A stretch of DNA of 64,000 bases from G963677085 sp963677085 (GCA_963677085.2 CAXXFH010000002.1:318252-382251), one strand, 5' to 3'. Counted from the first letter of the stretch, positions 1 through 8,514 are shown. A program made the numbers and translations. The notes: a model not told the origin generated them from the sequence alone.

Positions 1-343
1 TAGGTTTGGTGCCAACGACCGAGCGGGCAATCTGTTGGCGGGCCAGTTCGTTGCGGCCTTTGCGTGGAGCGTCGGCCAAGTCGATGAATCGCTGCCATGT
101 CTGTTGGTTTTTGTGACAGGCTTGCTTGGCGGCATTCAGAGTTCGGTAGGGGCGACGGTCGGCCGCAAAATCCCAGAACTCACAACCGTCGCCTCGGTCA
201 CAGCGGACGGTAGCGTAGTACCGCGCCGAGCCCAGGCCGGGGATTTCGTTGCGCCAGCAGACCCGGTAGTGGCCGCCGTCGGATCGCCACTCTTTGTAGG
301 TCTTCTGCGTCTTGCCGCGGGTTCGTTTGCGTTTGAATTGCAT
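1..343 (-). CDS. hypothetical protein, 3' end outside window
   Basis: An open minus-strand frame runs from an ATG off the left edge with no stop, giving at least 114 residues. The product starts MQFKRKRTRGKTQKTYKEW and is basic and rich in aromatic residues and cysteine. I recognise no family. It is the most downstream gene seen in the phage-like block and has the same orientation as its neighbours. A purine-rich stretch precedes the ATG, but the Shine-Dalgarno match is weak. The compact basic N-terminus would suit a small nucleic-acid-binding protein, but that is a guess. Confidence 0.6.
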   Translation of the reverse strand, partial: MQFKRKRTRGKTQKTYKEWRSDGGHYRVCWRNEIPGLGSARYYATVRCDRGDGCEFWDFAADRRPYRTLNAAKQACHKNQQTWQRFIDLADAPRKGRNELARQQIARSVVGTKP

Positions 344-422
344 GGACTACCTGCCACGGAGGGGCTGGGCGCACACGAAACCCGACTCGTCGGTCGGTCA
401 CGAAGATAAGAGGAAGAGAGGA

Positions 423-1001
423 TCACACGAGCCAGGCAAATGCCATGTCGAAGTTGCTCAGGTTGACCAGCAACACGGGGATGGGATCGTTGTCGGCGGC
501 TGCGTTGGCCGTGAGCTTCGTGTCGTCGGAGCCGGAGCCGTCGGCCAACTGGCGGACCAGGGCCTCGCACCGTTGCTGCTGGCGGCGCTCAAGCATCCTC
601 AACAGGGCGCCGGCGGCGTAGTCGGCACCTTCGTAGATGCAGGCTTCGAGATCCTCGTGTCGGTCCTCGGGCGGTGTGGCGGCAAAGTCGCTCAGGAGCA
701 GGACCGTCGATTCGGTCAGGCTGTAGGTGTCCGGCTCGACGCGCACGATCGTCCAGGCGACTGGGCCGACAAGCGGGATCAGCTTGACCTCGCTGCCGTC
801 AAACGCCGAGCCGAGCTTCACGCCGTACAGCGCGTTGTCGGTCTGGTCGACGATGATGTACTCGCCGGCTCCAAAGGTCCCGACCGGCGGTTCGACCAGG
901 GCGATCTTGCCGACGTAGTCCTCACGAGAGGTAGCTTTCGTCGTCACCTTGCCGTTGCCAAGGTGTTTGGCGATTCGATTTACGGGCTTGCTGTTCGTCA
1001 T
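423..1001 (-). CDS. hypothetical phage-like protein (192 aa)
   Basis: The start chosen is the ATG at 999-1001, preceded by a good ribosome site (GAGGATACTGAC before ATG). The longer upstream frame overlaps the zinc-ribbon gene and has an implausible Arg/Thr/Cys-rich composition. The product begins MTNSKPVNRIAKHLGNGKV. Its middle part reads like a small beta-rich domain (VEPPVGTFGAGEYIIVDQ), followed by an acidic helical C-terminus. I do not recognise a family. The 5' leader resembles that of the sigma-factor gene in the same block (AGGATACTG just before the ATG), which suggests shared ancestry or translation control. Confidence 0.6.
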   Translation of the reverse strand: MTNSKPVNRIAKHLGNGKVTTKATSREDYVGKIALVEPPVGTFGAGEYIIVDQTDNALYGVKLGSAFDGSEVKLIPLVGPVAWTIVRVEPDTYSLTESTVLLLSDFAATPPEDRHEDLEACIYEGADYAAGALLRMLERRQQQRCEALVRQLADGSGSDDTKLTANAAADNDPIPVLLVNLSNFDMAFAWLV

Positions 1002-1002
1002 G

Positions 1003-1197
1003 TCAGTATCCTCTTCCGCGATTGCGTCGCGGGTGCATGGGTGAGTAGTGATGGTGAATGGCCGGAGCCGAAGTCCAGTCGCGGCGAACCTCGCGGTGCT
1101 TGCACACCGGGCAGGTCTTGGGCGGCTTGTCGCCCATTGCGTGCATCTTCTCGAACTTGTGTCCGCAGGCGTCGCACACGTAGTCGTACATGGGCAT
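1003..1197 (-). CDS. FmdB-type zinc ribbon protein
   Basis: A 64-residue protein opening MPMYDYVCDACGHKFEKMH with CxxC pairs (YVCDACG and KTCPVCK), the signature of the FmdB/CxxC_CxxC_SSSS putative regulatory zinc-ribbon family. The family opening (M-P-x-Y-x-Y-x-C) is intact. The tail is His- and Arg-rich (HHHYSP, RRNRGRGY) instead of the usual Ser-rich end. The partners of this family are generally unknown. Here it sits inside a phage-like operon, so a role in transcription or nucleic-acid binding is plausible but inferred. Confidence 0.8.
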   Translation of the reverse strand: MPMYDYVCDACGHKFEKMHAMGDKPPKTCPVCKHREVRRDWTSAPAIHHHYSPMHPRRNRGRGY

Positions 1198-1201
1198 GGG
1201 G

Positions 1202-1435
1202 TCACCCTCTGAGGACGATGCATTTATCGAGGTTCTGGATCGTCACCTTCCGGCCGGCCGGATTCTGGCAGACGAGCAGCGGCGGCTGCGTTCGGTCGTG
1301 CTGGACAATCTCCGCGACGCTCGCCTTCTGCATCCACATCTTCGAGCCGCGACGGACGGGGTAGACAACGGTGTGCCCGACTTCGATCGGGCAGCCAAGG
1401 AAGTCGTTGGCGGGAACTGTGGGCTTGTCGAGCAT
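1202..1435 (-). CDS. small hypothetical protein (77 aa)
   Basis: Starts at the ATG at 1433-1435 behind GGAGACATGAC, giving a 77-residue protein beginning MLDKPTVPANDFLG. The central part (GHTVVYPVRRGSKMWMQKASV) has the look of a small SH3-like or KOW-like beta barrel as found in many short phage proteins; this is an impression from the pattern, not a family match. It ends 4 bp from the zinc-ribbon gene, so it is probably co-translated with it. Confidence 0.6.
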   Translation of the reverse strand: MLDKPTVPANDFLGCPIEVGHTVVYPVRRGSKMWMQKASVAEIVQHDRTQPPLLVCQNPAGRKVTIQNLDKCIVLRG

Positions 1436-1482
1436 GTCATGTCTCCGACGGGTTGGGATGGTTTGGGGGCGGCCAGAATTCG

Positions 1483-1683
1483 CTATGGCAGGATGCCGGT
1501 CAGTTTCAGTGCGAGGCTCGCTGCCAGGGTGGCGGTGAACACACTCGCACCGAGGCAGGCGACGAACAGTGAGATGTTGGTGAGGGCAACGCCCAACTCG
1601 CCCAGCGAGGCATAGCCGAAGACTCGACGGGCAAAGGTGACATTGGAATCGTGACGGAGAAAGAACGGCGTGCGACACAGCAT
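1483..1683 (-). CDS. small single-span membrane protein (66 aa)
   Basis: The 66-residue product begins MLCRTPFFLRHDSNVTF and carries one long hydrophobic stretch in its second half (GVALTNISLFVACLGASVF onward), so it should be a single-pass inner-membrane protein with a short tail. A much longer frame is open upstream, but it lies antisense-like over the methyltransferase gene and has an Arg-rich shadow composition. Phage-block membrane peptides of this size can be lysis or superinfection-exclusion proteins; nothing here decides between those. Confidence 0.5.
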   Translation of the reverse strand: MLCRTPFFLRHDSNVTFARRVFGYASLGELGVALTNISLFVACLGASVFTATLAASLALKLTGILP

Positions 1684-1706
1684 GATCGAGTTCCTTGCGA
1701 GTGAAG

Positions 1707-2465
1707 TCAGGTTGACAGAAAAGCGGTTGTATTGGCGCCTTGCGGTTTGAGGTTGTGTTCTGCGGCAATGTGCTCGCAGTACGTGCGGTCGTACTCGATC
1801 AGAGTGCAGGGCCGCCCGATCCGATCGCAGACGCGGAGTGTCGTGCCGGTGCCACCGAACGGGTCGATCACTCGTTCGCCTTCCAGCGTGCTCAGTTTCA
1901 CACACCTCTCGACCAGTTCTTCGTTGAGCTGGGTCGGGTGCCATCGGCGACGTTGCTTCGAGTTGCCGGTGACCCGCGGGACATCAAACACATCGCCGGG
2001 TACGCGGCCACGCGGATCGGCCCGCTTATCGCCGTTGAGTTGTCGCCAGGATGCGACACGGATGGCGTCGGGATAGAGTGGTGCGCTGTCGCGCCGGAGC
2101 CGCAACAGGGGACGGTGGTTGTTGCCCAGGTCGTGGTGGTTGTGCTGCCCGAAGGTATAGACCTGCACACAGGGCTTTGCCTGGAGCCATTTGTGTTCGC
2201 GGAGCAGATCGTGGACGATCATGCCCATCGCGAAGCTCCACTTGGCGTTGTACGAGACCCACACGATGCCGGCCTTCTGGATGAACAGCCGCAGGCAGTC
2301 ACCCAGCCACGCCACGTAGGCATCGTCCGGTCGCCGGTCGTCAAACTCGTTGTAGCCGAGGCCGATGTTGTCCGGCGGATCGGCGAACAAGCAACTCGCC
2401 TCGTCCAACGCCCGAAGCACTTCGAGACAATCACCGTGGATCAGCTTGTGGTTGAGAGTGTTCAT
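1707..2465 (-). CDS. DNA methyltransferase (N4-cytosine/N6-adenine, beta-type order)
   Basis: 252 residues. The catalytic motif IV is near the N-terminus (FADPPDNIGLGYN, DPP-type) and the SAM-binding motif I near the C-terminus (VIDPFGGTGTTLRV), the order of beta-class amino-methyltransferases. The N-terminal HGDCLEVL is typical of this family. The fourth residue of motif IV is D instead of the usual Y or F/W, which may alter activity. It probably modifies phage or host DNA; there is no cognate restriction enzyme next to it. Its start touches the stop of the upstream MazG-like gene. Confidence 0.85.
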   Translation of the reverse strand: MNTLNHKLIHGDCLEVLRALDEASCLFADPPDNIGLGYNEFDDRRPDDAYVAWLGDCLRLFIQKAGIVWVSYNAKWSFAMGMIVHDLLREHKWLQAKPCVQVYTFGQHNHHDLGNNHRPLLRLRRDSAPLYPDAIRVASWRQLNGDKRADPRGRVPGDVFDVPRVTGNSKQRRRWHPTQLNEELVERCVKLSTLEGERVIDPFGGTGTTLRVCDRIGRPCTLIEYDRTYCEHIAAEHNLKPQGANTTAFLST

Positions 2466-2797
2466 CAGCGTTCGTCTCCGTCACCGTGCAGCGTGCCACG
2501 CTCTTGACGTGAAGCGAGGATGGCAGCGTTTTCACGTGCCACGTCGCCCATGTTGAGGTTCAGGTCCGTGCAGACAGTCGCCACGTACCAGAGCACTCCG
2601 CCAAGTTCCTTGGCGATCTGTGCCCGCCGAGCGTCAGTCACCTGGCCTCCGTCATCGCGGTAGATCTTCTTGACCTTGTTGGCGACCTCGCCGGCCTCCC
2701 CTGCCAAGCCCAGGGCCGGGTAGAGAATACGGATGTCGTCCGGGTAGACGGCCGTTTGGACAGCGGCGGCCTGGTAGTCGTCGAAGGTGCGAATCAC
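2465..2797 (-). CDS. MazG-like nucleotide pyrophosphohydrolase
   Basis: Using the GTG at 2795-2797, which overlaps the upstream stop as GTGA and has GGAG just ahead, the protein is 110 residues and starts VIRTFDDYQAAAVQTAVYP. The helical pattern with GLAGEAGEVANKVKK (the ExxE motif) and the later KELGGVLWYVA matches all-alpha NTP pyrophosphatases of the MazG/phage type. These hydrolyse non-canonical or alarmone nucleotides. In phages they are thought to protect replication or dampen host stress signalling. Confidence 0.85.
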   Translation of the reverse strand: MIRTFDDYQAAAVQTAVYPDDIRILYPALGLAGEAGEVANKVKKIYRDDGGQVTDARRAQIAKELGGVLWYVATVCTDLNLNMGDVARENAAILASRQERGTLHGDGDER

Positions 2798-3030
2798 GGC
2801 GACTCCTCGGTGGGCGGGACGATCGCCGGTCGCAACGATAGGGTGACGACGGGCAGCAGGTCGCCGTCGCACACTTCGTCGTCCGTCTTTCCCCAGTCAA
2901 GTTGAAGGTCCGACGTGGCAGCCCCAAGCGTCTCGACGCCGGCGGCCATTTGCTCAAGGATGGTTGCGAGCCCGTCGCCGCTGATCTTCGCAGCGCGGAG
3001 TCGGTCGAATGTGGCTTGGTGGATCGGCAT
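2794..3030 (-). CDS. small hypothetical protein (78 aa)
   Basis: Begins MPIHQATFDRLRAAK at an ATG six bases after GGAGG, the best ribosome site in the neighbourhood. The N-terminal half is helical and the C-terminus acidic then Pro-rich. No family is recognised. It is tightly packed between the nuclease gene (3 bp away) and the MazG-like gene (4-bp overlap), so it belongs to the same transcript. Confidence 0.6.
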   Translation of the reverse strand: MPIHQATFDRLRAAKISGDGLATILEQMAAGVETLGAATSDLQLDWGKTDDEVCDGDLLPVVTLSLRPAIVPPTEESP

Positions 3031-3033
3031 CAC

Positions 3034-4071
3034 TTACCTCCCGAATTGCGGGCGGACGACCGCGGCGAACCAGTCCTCTTTCGAGGAGCCGTTGCTGTGC
3101 AGGCCGACCGACACCTCGGAAAGCACCTCGCAACGGGCGTCACTGTCCTCGCGCGAGAGGTCCGTGAAGATGTGGCCGCTGGTGATGGCGTCCCAACAGG
3201 CGGTTGCCCGATCGAGCAGTTGCATCTGGTGGTCGCGTTGGACCCGCCCGCGGTGTTGAGCGACGCGCAACAACGGCCTTCTCCCTTCACCCGTGTACTT
3301 GGAGACGATCTCGTCGACGCACACCACCACGTTCTCGTCACCAGGCTTCTCGCCAAGGAGCCAACCGTAGATCGAAAGCTGGTCGGCGTACTCGGGGTTG
3401 GAGTATTCCATTGAGCCGGCATGGATTGTCATGCCGCAGTGGTCGAATGCCGCGTAGTTCTTGTGCGGCTTGCCATGACTGGCGCTTTGCTTGCCCTCGG
3501 GATTCTTCTTGGTCGCGCCCACGCCGAGCTTCATTGCGTCGTAACCATCGCGGCAGAGCATGAAGTTCTTGCTCGGGCTGGCCCCGTACTTCGAGCAGTA
3601 GCCCTTCACTTTCCAGTCGAGGATGACGTGAACACCGCACTCGTGGACGAACCGGCAGTCAGGCTTGCCGAGGAAGGGCACGCGATCGCCGATGACGCCC
3701 TTGACGGTAAACTCGAAGCGGGGCTCCTCGCGGGAGTTCAAAAGCATTGCCAGAAGTTCATCGTAGGCCCCGGTATGGGCGTAGCAGTCAAACACGTACT
3801 TGCCGTGCTCGCGTGCCCAGTCACGGTTGTGCTCTTCGACCTGAGCGGTGAAGATCGCGTCGAACTCGAACTGCGGGTCGGCACCCTGGCCAAAGATGGC
3901 CTCGTGCAGTGCCGACTTGGCGTAAGCGTCGAAGGCCGAGCCGATCGACATGTAGTTCTCTTGCGGCAGACGCGGCGCCTTCGTGTCCGAAAGGTAGCGG
4001 ATAAAGAACTCGTCGCGGTCCTTGTACCAGAGGGAAAGCGACGAGTAGCTGAGGTGTTCGGGTTTACGCAT
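3034..4071 (-). CDS. PD-(D/E)XK nuclease, phage exonuclease type
   Basis: 345 residues from the ATG at 4069-4071 (MRKPEHLSYSSLSLWYKDR). The opening 'LSYSSLSLWYKDRDEF' is typical of RecB/Cas4-like phage exonucleases. The active-site pattern is visible: PFLGKPDCRF followed by VILDWKVKG, giving D...D-W-K. The remainder is helical. The start overlaps the end of the upstream methyltransferase by 8 bp. Such enzymes process DNA ends in recombination or single-strand annealing. There is no annealing protein next to it in this window. Confidence 0.8.
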   Translation of the reverse strand: MRKPEHLSYSSLSLWYKDRDEFFIRYLSDTKAPRLPQENYMSIGSAFDAYAKSALHEAIFGQGADPQFEFDAIFTAQVEEHNRDWAREHGKYVFDCYAHTGAYDELLAMLLNSREEPRFEFTVKGVIGDRVPFLGKPDCRFVHECGVHVILDWKVKGYCSKYGASPSKNFMLCRDGYDAMKLGVGATKKNPEGKQSASHGKPHKNYAAFDHCGMTIHAGSMEYSNPEYADQLSIYGWLLGEKPGDENVVVCVDEIVSKYTGEGRRPLLRVAQHRGRVQRDHQMQLLDRATACWDAITSGHIFTDLSREDSDARCEVLSEVSVGLHSNGSSKEDWFAAVVRPQFGR

Positions 4072-5389
4072 TGGTTGTCTCCGGTTCAGGGATGGTCTGA
4101 GAAACGACCTCGATCCGTCGGCAGGCCGTCTCGAAGCTCTCCGGTTCAAGCTCTATCCCGACGAACCGATTGCCGGTCGCCAGGGCCCCGATGCCGGTTG
4201 ATCCCGAGCCCATGAAGGGGTCGAGGATGGCTCCGCCACCGGGCGGCGTGACTAGGCGGCATAGATACTCCATCAGCGATCGCGGCTTGACGGTTGGGTG
4301 GCTGTTCTCGACCCGGCCGTCGCACGTGCGGTCTCGCTTGCCGGCCTTGGCGCAGTAGAAGAAACGGGAAGCGCCACCCGAATCGCCGTGCTGGTTGTGG
4401 GGACCGGAGTGCCCGCGAAGGAAGCCGGTGGCGTTCTCGCCGGGATAAGGTCCGACCTGTCGTCTCATCGCGCCGCTTTTTGTGATGCCGCTCTGATGGT
4501 CGAGCATCGCCCCCGACTCTTCGTCGAGCAGAAGGTTGGCAGGCCAGCGGCCTTTGGCGTCACCGCCGCGCGGTCCTGGCGTCGGCGCGAAGTTGGTCGA
4601 ACCACGGTCGGTGTAGCGCTTGTCAGCGGTTTTCTCACCATCGCGGCGGCCACCCTTGCCAATGCCGATTCGCGAACCGTCGATGTTCATACCGCCGACG
4701 CCGTGCCTCAACACGTTTTGTGCGAACGTGCCGTCCAGCGGCTTCATCGCCAGGACAATAGGTTCCCAGGCCGGTTTGAGCGAACTGCCCCAACCGTTCC
4801 AACGCTGGGCGAGTTCGGTGGCCGGTACGGTGTCGAGAATCTCGACGTTGCCGATCTTGCTGTGGCGCTGCCGGTTCTGGTAGCTGTCGCCTCGGATGTC
4901 GGGCTGAGAGCGACGGCCGACGACTTCACGCTTTGCTCCGGCTGCTTTGTCGAGGGCTTTGGAAATGTCGAGCGACTTGGGGAAGCCGCTTCCGTAAAGC
5001 CACATCAGGCAATCGCGTATCTCGAAGCCGGCATCTTCGATCGCGCACGTCAGACGGTGAAAAGTCCGCGTGCCACCGAAGGCCAAAAGCATCGCCCCAG
5101 GTTTCAGCACCCGAAGCACCTCGGCCCAGAATTCAGGGCGGAAGGCGACATCTCCACCGTCCCATGTCTTGCCCATGAACCCCTTGGAGCCGAGGCCGGT
5201 TCGACCAAACGGCGTTTCGGGGTCATTGTTTCGCGGACTGCCCTTTCGACTCGCCTGCGTCAGGTGATAGGGCGGGTCGCATACACAGGCCGTAAACTGC
5301 ACCGGCTCCAGCGACGGGAGCACGTCCCACGAATCGCCGCAGTAGAGCGTGGCTTGGTCGAGCGTGGTCGGTGTGAGTGTGTCAGTCAT
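4064..5389 (-). CDS. DNA methyltransferase, N6-adenine/N4-cytosine, phage type
   Basis: 441 residues from the ATG at 5387-5389. Catalytic motif IV is CVCDPPYHLTQ (DPPY) near the N-terminus, and SAM motif I is AILDPFMGSGSTGIGAL near the C-terminus, so it is beta-class. Two features are typical of phage and prophage versions: a large central insertion (about residues 130-330) containing WGSSLKPAWEPIV, and the HPTVKP stretch before motif I. It is translationally coupled (ATGA) to a small membrane protein gene upstream. It probably protects element DNA from restriction. Confidence 0.88.
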   Translation of the reverse strand: MTDTLTPTTLDQATLYCGDSWDVLPSLEPVQFTACVCDPPYHLTQASRKGSPRNNDPETPFGRTGLGSKGFMGKTWDGGDVAFRPEFWAEVLRVLKPGAMLLAFGGTRTFHRLTCAIEDAGFEIRDCLMWLYGSGFPKSLDISKALDKAAGAKREVVGRRSQPDIRGDSYQNRQRHSKIGNVEILDTVPATELAQRWNGWGSSLKPAWEPIVLAMKPLDGTFAQNVLRHGVGGMNIDGSRIGIGKGGRRDGEKTADKRYTDRGSTNFAPTPGPRGGDAKGRWPANLLLDEESGAMLDHQSGITKSGAMRRQVGPYPGENATGFLRGHSGPHNQHGDSGGASRFFYCAKAGKRDRTCDGRVENSHPTVKPRSLMEYLCRLVTPPGGGAILDPFMGSGSTGIGALATGNRFVGIELEPESFETACRRIEVVSQTIPEPETTNA

Positions 5390-5559
5390 GGGATCAACCA
5401 GATGAAAAGCGAGAAAATCATCAGCACGGTCCAGGCGACGCAACTGAGTGCGCAGACTACCGCCAACCACGGATTTCTCTTTGCGTGGCACTGACCGCCA
5501 ACAAGGCCCGTTGCGCAGAAGGCAGCCAAGCACAGGGCATAGAAAAGAAGCAACTTCAT
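5386..5559 (-). CDS. small two-span membrane protein (57 aa)
   Basis: A 57-residue frame linked by ATGA overlaps on both sides, to the ligase upstream and the methyltransferase downstream, with GAGAGGG ahead of its ATG. It starts MKLLLFYALCLAAFCATGL and ends in a second hydrophobic segment (VAWTVLMIFSLFIWLIP). The two spans are joined by a short basic, Cys-containing loop. The exact four-base overlaps at both ends are strong evidence that it is translated. No family is recognised; phage membrane modulators are a possibility. Confidence 0.6.
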   Translation of the reverse strand: MKLLLFYALCLAAFCATGLVGGQCHAKRNPWLAVVCALSCVAWTVLMIFSLFIWLIP

Positions 5560-6653
5560 TCGACGCCCTCTCGCCGCCGCCAGAATCGCGCCTCCTTCGG
5601 CACACCGTCATCGGACAACTCGCGGTACTTGAACGTGACGGTCTGCCGACGCTTGAGGCGCTTTCCGTCGCACCAGTCGGGTAGCACTTCGCCGGGATGG
5701 GCGGCGGCGTAGTCGAAGGCCCGGTCGTCGAGCAACTCGCGTTCAGCCATCGTCAAGCCGGAGCCGATCTCGAAGTCAACGTCGCGCCAGCGGACCTTCA
5801 GGGCTCCGATCTTGCCGAGGACGTTCCCTTGCTTGCCTTCCTTGCCAGCCACGAAGCCAATGATGGTCGCCTCCGAGTCGTCGAACGGTTTGTACTTGAG
5901 CAGGCCGCGGTTGCGTTTCGGGAACCACGACGCCTGTGGATCGCGGAGCACGACTCCCTCGCCACCCTGGTCGAGCACTTTGTCGAGGAACGCATTGGCC
6001 TTACGGCGGGCTTCCGTCTCGATCTGCGGAAGTTGCACTTGACGATGGAGGAACACGCGATCGTCCTGCACCAGGATGCTCTCGCAGAGGAAAGCCAACT
6101 CGCCGTCGAACGTGGCGGGCGTATTGACCGACGCGAAGTCGGGTAGCTTGTCGAGACGACCGCTGATCCACGACTCGATCTCCGCCCACTTGACGTGACA
6201 GTGCATATTGGCGTTCTTGATCTCGCCGTTGGCGAAGACATAGGGCAAGGCCGGCGTGCTGTAGACGGCATACTGAATCCGGTCGAATCGCGGGTCCGGC
6301 GTATCGCCAGCGCAGATCGACCGGCAAACTTGGAAGTTGCCTCGTCCGGCCCACAACTCGCCGTCGAGCGGGCAACACGGCAAGAGGTTCAGGAACCAGT
6401 CCGGGGCCATGATCGGGTTGCCGTAGCGGGACCAGAGGCCCGTGGCGATCGGCTTGATCTTCGCCTTGCGCCGGCCGGTCTTCGGATCAGTGATACTCGC
6501 CCAAGGCACCTGATCGGTCGGGACACCACGGCTGAGTCCGCCGTCCCAGAAGCAGCGGGTGCCGTCGAGTTTCTCGGAGATGAACCAACCGGCGATCTTG
6601 TGCTTCTCCGGCTTGTAGGTGTGGGCTAGTTGCAGCAACTCTCGACGCGACAT
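5556..6653 (-). CDS. ATP-dependent DNA ligase
   Basis: 365 residues. Nucleotidyltransferase motif I is in FISEKLDGTRCFWDGG (Lys is the adenylated residue), followed by PLDGELWAGRG, GEGVVLRDP (motif IV) and LLKYKP (motif V), then a C-terminal OB-fold (GALKVRWRDVDFEIGSG). This is a minimal ATP ligase of the phage/T7 type, not the NAD-dependent LigA used by most bacteria for replication. It seals nicks during phage or element replication or repair. A GAGAGGT site precedes the ATG. Confidence 0.92.
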   Translation of the reverse strand: MSRRELLQLAHTYKPEKHKIAGWFISEKLDGTRCFWDGGLSRGVPTDQVPWASITDPKTGRRKAKIKPIATGLWSRYGNPIMAPDWFLNLLPCCPLDGELWAGRGNFQVCRSICAGDTPDPRFDRIQYAVYSTPALPYVFANGEIKNANMHCHVKWAEIESWISGRLDKLPDFASVNTPATFDGELAFLCESILVQDDRVFLHRQVQLPQIETEARRKANAFLDKVLDQGGEGVVLRDPQASWFPKRNRGLLKYKPFDDSEATIIGFVAGKEGKQGNVLGKIGALKVRWRDVDFEIGSGLTMAERELLDDRAFDYAAAHPGEVLPDWCDGKRLKRRQTVTFKYRELSDDGVPKEARFWRRREGVE

Positions 6654-6716
6654 GGGCGCGTACCTCTCGCGTTGGAATACACGGGATGAATGGTTGAGGA
6701 GGAGAACGAAGGTGGG

Positions 6717-7322
6717 TCACGCCGCTCCGGCGTGTTCTTTCATGCGAAAGAACATGGTGAAGGCATCGTGGAGGTGGGTTTCGGTGGGCATGTAGTGAAG
6801 CGAGTTCCACGGGCGAGGCACAAGGATCGCCTGGCCGCCGTGGGCGCGGAACATCTCGACGTTATGGTCCCCGTCGTCAATCAGCAAAGCATCCGGCCGG
6901 GCACAGAAGTGCTTTCTGGGACCGATCAGGAATTGCCGTTGCATCCGCTGCGGAATGTGTCGCTGAATCCATTCGAGTTTGCCTGCCAGGCAATCCGGGT
7001 CGAGCGTCGGGCTGCTGAGGATGCAGACGTTCTCCGAACCGACCAGGGCCTCGCAGCGACGAAGCAACGTCCGGAACTCAGACGACTCCGGCACGCTCGC
7101 CCAGACGTCACGGTCGAGCGAGTCCCAGAACTCGGCAGGTGTGAACTCGCGAGTCGGATGCAGCGCGTTGGCCGCGGCAACGATGTCCCAGCCCCACGCG
7201 GGATTGAAATCACGGTAGGCCAGCTCATCGACGGGACAACCGACCTGTTTGAGCGCGTACATCGTGAACCGATTGCACACGTCGTCCAGGTCCAAGAGAA
7301 TTCGTGTGGGAAGCATCGTCAT
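6717..7322 (-). CDS. HAD-like 5'-nucleotidase / deoxyribonucleotidase
   Basis: Start taken at the ATG that overlaps the sigma-factor stop (ATGA), giving 201 residues beginning MTMLPTRILLDLDDVCNRFT. The LDLDD motif is the HAD nucleophile loop. CILSSPT supplies the second motif and ALLIDDGDHNVE the C-terminal acidic motif, as in NT5C-type 5'(3')-deoxyribonucleotidases. In phages these balance dNTP pools. The next gene upstream in the operon is a sigma factor; the ligase gene lies 63 bp downstream. Confidence 0.8.
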   Translation of the reverse strand: MTMLPTRILLDLDDVCNRFTMYALKQVGCPVDELAYRDFNPAWGWDIVAAANALHPTREFTPAEFWDSLDRDVWASVPESSEFRTLLRRCEALVGSENVCILSSPTLDPDCLAGKLEWIQRHIPQRMQRQFLIGPRKHFCARPDALLIDDGDHNVEMFRAHGGQAILVPRPWNSLHYMPTETHLHDAFTMFFRMKEHAGAA

Positions 7323-7984
7323 TCCTCCTCCAACTCGCGGCACTTCTGGTTGAAACGCTCTTCCAGTTCCTTGCGGAGTCTTTGAATGGAGGGGCGGGGC
7401 ATGTCGAGGGCCTCGGCGATTTCGCGATCTGAGCAGCCGTCCTCACGCATCCGAATCAGTGTGCGCTCCCTGTCGGATTCACAGCACGACTGGAGCAGGT
7501 CTCGCAGTTCAGACAGTTCGAACACTACACTCTGTTTCGTGTCCACTACCGACTCGGGGATGCGATGCGACACTTCCGGAACATCGTCCGTCACATCGAT
7601 GTCGTATTCGGGCGCGTCCGCCAGTTCGATGCCGCTATGCACTGCTTCCTTCGTCGCCAACTTCACGAGTTCATTCGTGATTGCTACCGAGATGTAGCCG
7701 GTCGGATTGACCTTCGATGGCTCTTCGTGTTCGGCCATCTTGTTGACTGCCTTGACCAAGCCAAGGAAGCCGGCGCTGTGCAGATCATCGCGTAAGTATT
7801 CGAGTTGAGAGTATCTGCGGATGAACGACTCGACCTTGCTAATCACGAGCGGCATGTTGCTTTCGATCATTTCCTCGCGGGCCTTTTCGTCGCCCGCCAT
7901 TACGCGAGGATAGAGCCGCTCGTTCCGCTCACTGTCCGAGGATTGTGTGATCTTGTTAGTCAGGTCGTGATCGTAGGAACTCAT
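7319..7984 (-). CDS. phage-like RNA polymerase sigma-70 family factor
   Basis: 221 residues from the ATG preceded by AAAGGATACTGCC. Region 2 is visible as NMPLVISKVESFIRRY...LHSAGFLGLVKAV, and region 4 as a C-terminal helix-turn-helix (DGCSDREIAEALDMPRPSIQR). There is no region 1.1 or region 3 of a housekeeping factor. A separate small sigma factor inside a phage-like operon suggests element-specific late transcription. It is coupled by ATGA overlaps to genes on both sides. Confidence 0.85.
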   Translation of the reverse strand: MSSYDHDLTNKITQSSDSERNERLYPRVMAGDEKAREEMIESNMPLVISKVESFIRRYSQLEYLRDDLHSAGFLGLVKAVNKMAEHEEPSKVNPTGYISVAITNELVKLATKEAVHSGIELADAPEYDIDVTDDVPEVSHRIPESVVDTKQSVVFELSELRDLLQSCCESDRERTLIRMREDGCSDREIAEALDMPRPSIQRLRKELEERFNQKCRELEEE

Positions 7985-8514
7985 GGCAGTATCCTTTTGG
8001 ACATTCGTGAGAGAACGGCAGGAGTGATGCAGTCCACTCGCCACACGCGGCGGGGATAGAATTCGCGCGACTCGCAAGCGGGGTGGGAATAGGCGTATTG
8101 ATCCCCATCGGGATCGAAGATCGTGCCGCTGTCGTAGGCCACGGCATGGAGACATCGGCGACCAACACCTTCAAGCACGCCGATCGTGGTCTGGATCGTG
8201 TGTTCGAAGCGATGCCAATTGGCCGACTCGTCGTCGCCGAAGAGAACGACGATGTTGTTTTCGCCGGGGGTGGTCGATTGAATCATCGGGAACAACTCGA
8301 TCGGCGTGACGGCGTAACCGAGTTGCAGGGCGGCGGCGATGCACTCCTGAAAATGAAGTCCCCGGCGTGCCATCGGATCGGGCAGCATGGGAAAAGCGAC
8401 CTCGCTGCCATCGCGCCCGACGTGGCCGAAGAAGTCGGCCGTGGAAATGTCGAGCACCATTGCGAACGCCGTTCCGACGCACGACCAGGGGTTGGGTTTT
8501 GTTTGGAGCTTCAT
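7981..8514 (-). CDS. papain-fold (C39-like) cysteine peptidase-like protein
   Basis: 177 residues from MKLQTKPNPWSCVGTAF. The N-terminal NPWSCVGTAFAMVLD places a Cys at the start of a helix, and HAVAYDSGTIFDPDG gives the His...Asp pair in the order of papain-fold proteins (C39/transglutaminase-like). It may be a peptidase acting on host or element protein, or an inactive relative; only the Cys-His-Asp order supports this. It overlaps the sigma-factor start by 4 bp. Confidence 0.55.
   Translation of the reverse strand: MKLQTKPNPWSCVGTAFAMVLDISTADFFGHVGRDGSEVAFPMLPDPMARRGLHFQECIAAALQLGYAVTPIELFPMIQSTTPGENNIVVLFGDDESANWHRFEHTIQTTIGVLEGVGRRCLHAVAYDSGTIFDPDGDQYAYSHPACESREFYPRRVWRVDCITPAVLSRMSKRILP

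Noticed and set aside
1740..2507. Long plus-strand frames antisense to the methyltransferase, and similar ones along the BREX genes (for example 20504-22507 and 26468-28489)
   Set aside because: High-GC antisense shadows: the minus-strand frames carry recognisable motifs, the plus-strand ones do not.
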